Shown piece after piece: positions 61,401 through 64,000 of a DNA stretch of 64,000 nt (positions are counted from its first letter, which is position 1; every line of letters starts with the position of its first letter). A program made the translations under genes and the position numbers. The notes below the pieces were generated by a model, which saw nothing but the letters and a program-made list of their open reading frames with translations, had not been told where the DNA came from and searched no databases. Source of the DNA: Strix aluco (Eukaryota; Chordata; Aves; Strigiformes; Strigidae); the NCBI RefSeq assembly GCF_031877795.1, contig NC_133958.1, forward strand, positions 4,774,001-4,838,000, given 5' to 3'.

Positions 61401-63842
61401 TGGGTATGTGTAGCCATTGATGATAGCTACTGGGAGCGGGAATTACTGTGTGCTCTGCAAAATCTACTTGGCTCGCTCTCAGCTTGTCCTCCTTGCGCTC
61501 CTCCGATCCGCCGGTCGCTGCCGCCTGTAAATCTGCACGGTGGGAGCACGTGAGAGCAGGTTTTCTCTCTCTAGTGCACGGGGGGCCCTGCTCCCCGCCC
61601 ATCTGTGGTGTGCCTGGGCTCCTGCGACGCACCCGAGAGCAGCGATGACGGGGAGGGCTACATCAGCCTCCAGCCTGCGACGACTGGTAGCCAGTTGCTA
61701 CTGTGGGCGTGAAAAATAAGAGCAATCCTTGGGCAGCTGTCTCTGCATAGATGGCACTGGAGACGTGAGTCAGGCCGGGCAGCTGAAGTGCCGCCTTGTA
61801 GATTCACCTCGATCGGATGTAGAAAGCGCACAGGCAAACGGAGTTGGGTGTTTCGGGGAAGTTTGGAAACCCTGGAAGATTTGGGGGGTTCACATCCCCC
61901 GGAGAGTCGCAGGGTGAGGAAGTTTTGCCTTCCTTCATATCCATCAGGCAACGATGCCTTCTGCTCATCTCCGCTCGTTGCAGTGGGGGACTCTAACAGC
62001 AAAAGGGAAGGGGCAGATACCACGAATCTTTGCAGGTAGTTTCATTTCGTGGCCAAACCCTCCGGTTCTTGGCTGAGCAGACCCGAGGAAGAGCCTCCCG
62101 GAGGTGGAGAGGGCTGGAGCTCCATGCCAGGGGAAGGATACCACCAGCCTTCAAAGGACATATTTTTAAGTCGTGCCCGACCCTCTCTGGTTTGCAACCA
62201 AAACAATTCACACATAAGGCATATAAATAGAGTGCAATACTCCCTGGTTATTTTAGCAGCCGGAACAGCCATAGAAATCGAGGGTGATTTTTACTATGTG
62301 CTGGTTACCTGACCTCCAGGCACCAGCTGCTGCGGATTTCTGCAGAACTGTGAACCAGGCAGAAGTCGTGTGAGCTGCCCCCACACTGCTCCATGCCTGT
62401 TCTCCAGCGACCATTTTTAGCAGCACGAAAGAGAGTTGGAGCTCGGTGGAGGTTTTTCATCGGCGGAGAGAGCCAGCACGCATCCCCCGGATGGTGGGAG
62501 CTGATGGTGTGGACAGCTGTCCCCGCTGGGGACGGGGCTGGAACTCGGCACGCTCGCTGCGCCGGGCACCGCCTGCCTTCAGCTCGGGCTGGTCGCCTCG
62601 CTGCGGAGTTCAAGTGCAGCTCAAAGTGCAGACCAAAAAGATATTTAGAGAAGGAGGTTTCGGGAAAACCAGAGTTACTGGGCTCCATCTTAAAATACCG
62701 ATCTTTTAATAGCAATTTTGATTGAACAGCAACTGTCCCTATTAAGCGTTCTGGTTTCACATAATGCTGTTACATCAAGCCTGGGTTTGAAATCCCGAGG
62801 ACAGCATGAAGATTTGGAACAAACCTTTGGATCCTTCTAGTCCTGGCTGCTTGCAACACTTCGCATTTCCTTAATAGCATGGTAGCTTGACAACACAAAT
62901 GAACCCAGTTTTGATCCCATGACAACAAAAACGCATGTATTTACTGTTGGCTGGTCAATTGAAATCCATTTGCTTATTTGGTCGACGAGGTGTGGAATGA
63001 ATGTTTAAGTGTGTGTTAAAAACAGTCAGCATGGAAGGAAAGTTCCTTAAAATATCCTGTATCACTGGAGATTTGCTGCCAGATAGCAAGTAGGAGGAAG
63101 CAGTCATTGATGTAGCATCGGGAGAAGGCTGTTCTTGAGCTCTGCGCTCTTCGCCAGCACAGGTTTCTCCTCCCTTTGGTGCCGCAGTCCGCTCGGACCG
63201 CTGCTCCAGCGGCAGGATTTCGTTGGAAGGAGCTAGTGCAGGAATAAAGGGCCTATCGAGGGGGCAAATAATGCAGAAATTGGAGGGTTCAGCAACGGCT
63301 TGAGGGGTTTGGGGCAGAAAAACCATCCTGTTGAGGATGGGGCGGGAGGGAGCGGCTGGGTGGGGGTCTGGCAGCCAGCCCCGGGCAGAGCCACCGCGGG
63401 GGTCCTTGGCAGCGAGCTGCTGGAGGAGAAGCGGCTCCTCTCAGCTTCTGGGACGATCGTGCCTCTGGAAGAGAAAGCGGGTTCGTCCCCCGCCGGCGCC
63501 GAGCTGAGCTGTGGGCGCCTGTGTCAGTGCGTGCTCAGTTGCGATCTCTCTGCTTTTAAGGCATTCCCATTTACTCTGTCAGCTTCCAGTTCATGTGCTG
63601 GAGCACATCCTTGGAACGAGCTGACGCAGTTGGTGGCAGTGTCTTTTGCTCTGAGAGAGTCTGGAGGAAGAAGAGCCAAGACTTCATTAACTTTTGAAGC
63701 GTAACTCCCCTGGTAGCTGCAGCTTACCCTCCCCTGGGTTCACGCAGGCGTTTGCTGAGGACAGGTTTCACTGCGCAGGTAGTTGCCACTCCAGGCTCTG
63801 CTGCAGTACCTCTGAGCTGATTTCCATCTCCTCTTTCCACAG
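56853..63842 (+). other. BIN3: BIN3 intron 2 (7 kb)
   Basis: Bounded by GTGAGT and CTCTTTCCACAG. It contains T/G homopolymers near 57080-57125, a (TA)n(TG)n microsatellite at 58460-58498 and A runs near 59148. No exon is recognised. Confidence 0.75.
58460..58498. repeat. (TA)n(TG)n microsatellite
   Basis: About seven TA repeats followed by about eleven TG repeats, in BIN3 intron 2. Confidence 0.93.
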
Positions 63843-63883
63843 GTGGAGAGAGACTTTGAAAGGGAATATGGAAAGCTTCAGCA
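63843..63883 (+). CDS. BIN3: BIN3 coding exon 3
   Basis: A 41-nt exon with acceptor CTCTTTCCACAG and donor GTAAGT. It encodes VERDFEREYGKLQ plus two bases of the next Gln, identical to human BIN3 residues 20-32, the start of the first BAR-domain helix. It ends in phase 2. Further exons lie past the end of the window. The three exons in view cover 32 complete codons of about 253. Confidence 0.95.
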
Positions 63884-64000
63884 GTAAGTATCAACCACAC
63901 TGGTAAAACAGGAACAGCAGCATACTTTTCTGTTGTGCCCTCTTCTTGCATCTTCCCAGGAAATTTTGGCCAGTTACGCTCTTCGCAGCAAATCACTCAC
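63884..64000 (+). other. BIN3: BIN3 intron 3 (start)
   Basis: Begins with GTAAGT and runs out of the window. Nothing recognisable. Confidence 0.8.

Overview
The window is nuclear DNA from a bird, and the composition suggests a GC-rich microchromosome. Two CR1 LINE copies carry the avian/reptilian octamer tail (ATTCTGTG type), several short matches to the old amniote SINE MIR are present, and GC-rich minisatellites and long G/C homopolymers are abundant. Three protein genes are recognisable by their exons, all on the + strand: the 3' end of PEBP4, all of EGR3, and the first three coding exons of BIN3. From established knowledge, the human 8p21 neighbourhood has the same gene order (BIN3-EGR3-PEBP4, read in the opposite direction), so this is conserved synteny. 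The species cannot be named from the sequence.

Layout. 1-24.7 kb is PEBP4: a long intron with a 26-bp minisatellite at 0.46-1.23 kb, then exons at 16.60, 17.67 and 24.30 kb and a poly(A) signal at 24.71 kb. 24.7-37.1 kb is intergenic. It holds a (GGGAT)/(GATGRG) satellite with a CR1 3' end embedded in it (26.2-27.1 kb), several AT-rich islands, a very G-rich then C-rich zone (33.9-35.4 kb), and a 1-kb heptanucleotide array (36.05-37.05 kb). That array stops about 110 bp before the EGR3 promoter. 37.1-41.9 kb is EGR3: a promoter with a perfect CArG box and a CRE-like site, two coding exons, and a 3' UTR that is GC-rich and repetitive at first and then abruptly AT-rich with AU-rich elements. 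41.9-45.4 kb is intergenic. BIN3 begins at 45.5 kb with a TATA-less CRE/CCAAT/ETS/GC-box promoter. Its intron 1 (11 kb) contains a minisatellite, a CpG-rich segment and a CR1 copy, and exons 2 and 3 lie at 56.80 and 63.84 kb.

The genes do not form a functional operon-like unit. PEBP4 is a PEBP-fold protein, EGR3 an immediate-early zinc-finger transcription factor, and BIN3 an N-BAR membrane-curvature protein. EGR3 exon 2, as given, contains about seven single-base frame breaks in GC-rich tracts. They sum to +1 and leave a 403-codon protein when each is accounted for, which points to base-calling errors and not to a pseudogene.

No novel multi-gene system is visible. The most interesting signals are structural: the heptamer array abutting the EGR3 promoter, the CR1 tail inside a satellite, the homopurine and G/C-skew blocks, and a donor/acceptor pair in the EGR3 3' UTR. 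Most long open frames in this window are by-products of stop-free tandem repeats or high GC and are not annotated as genes.
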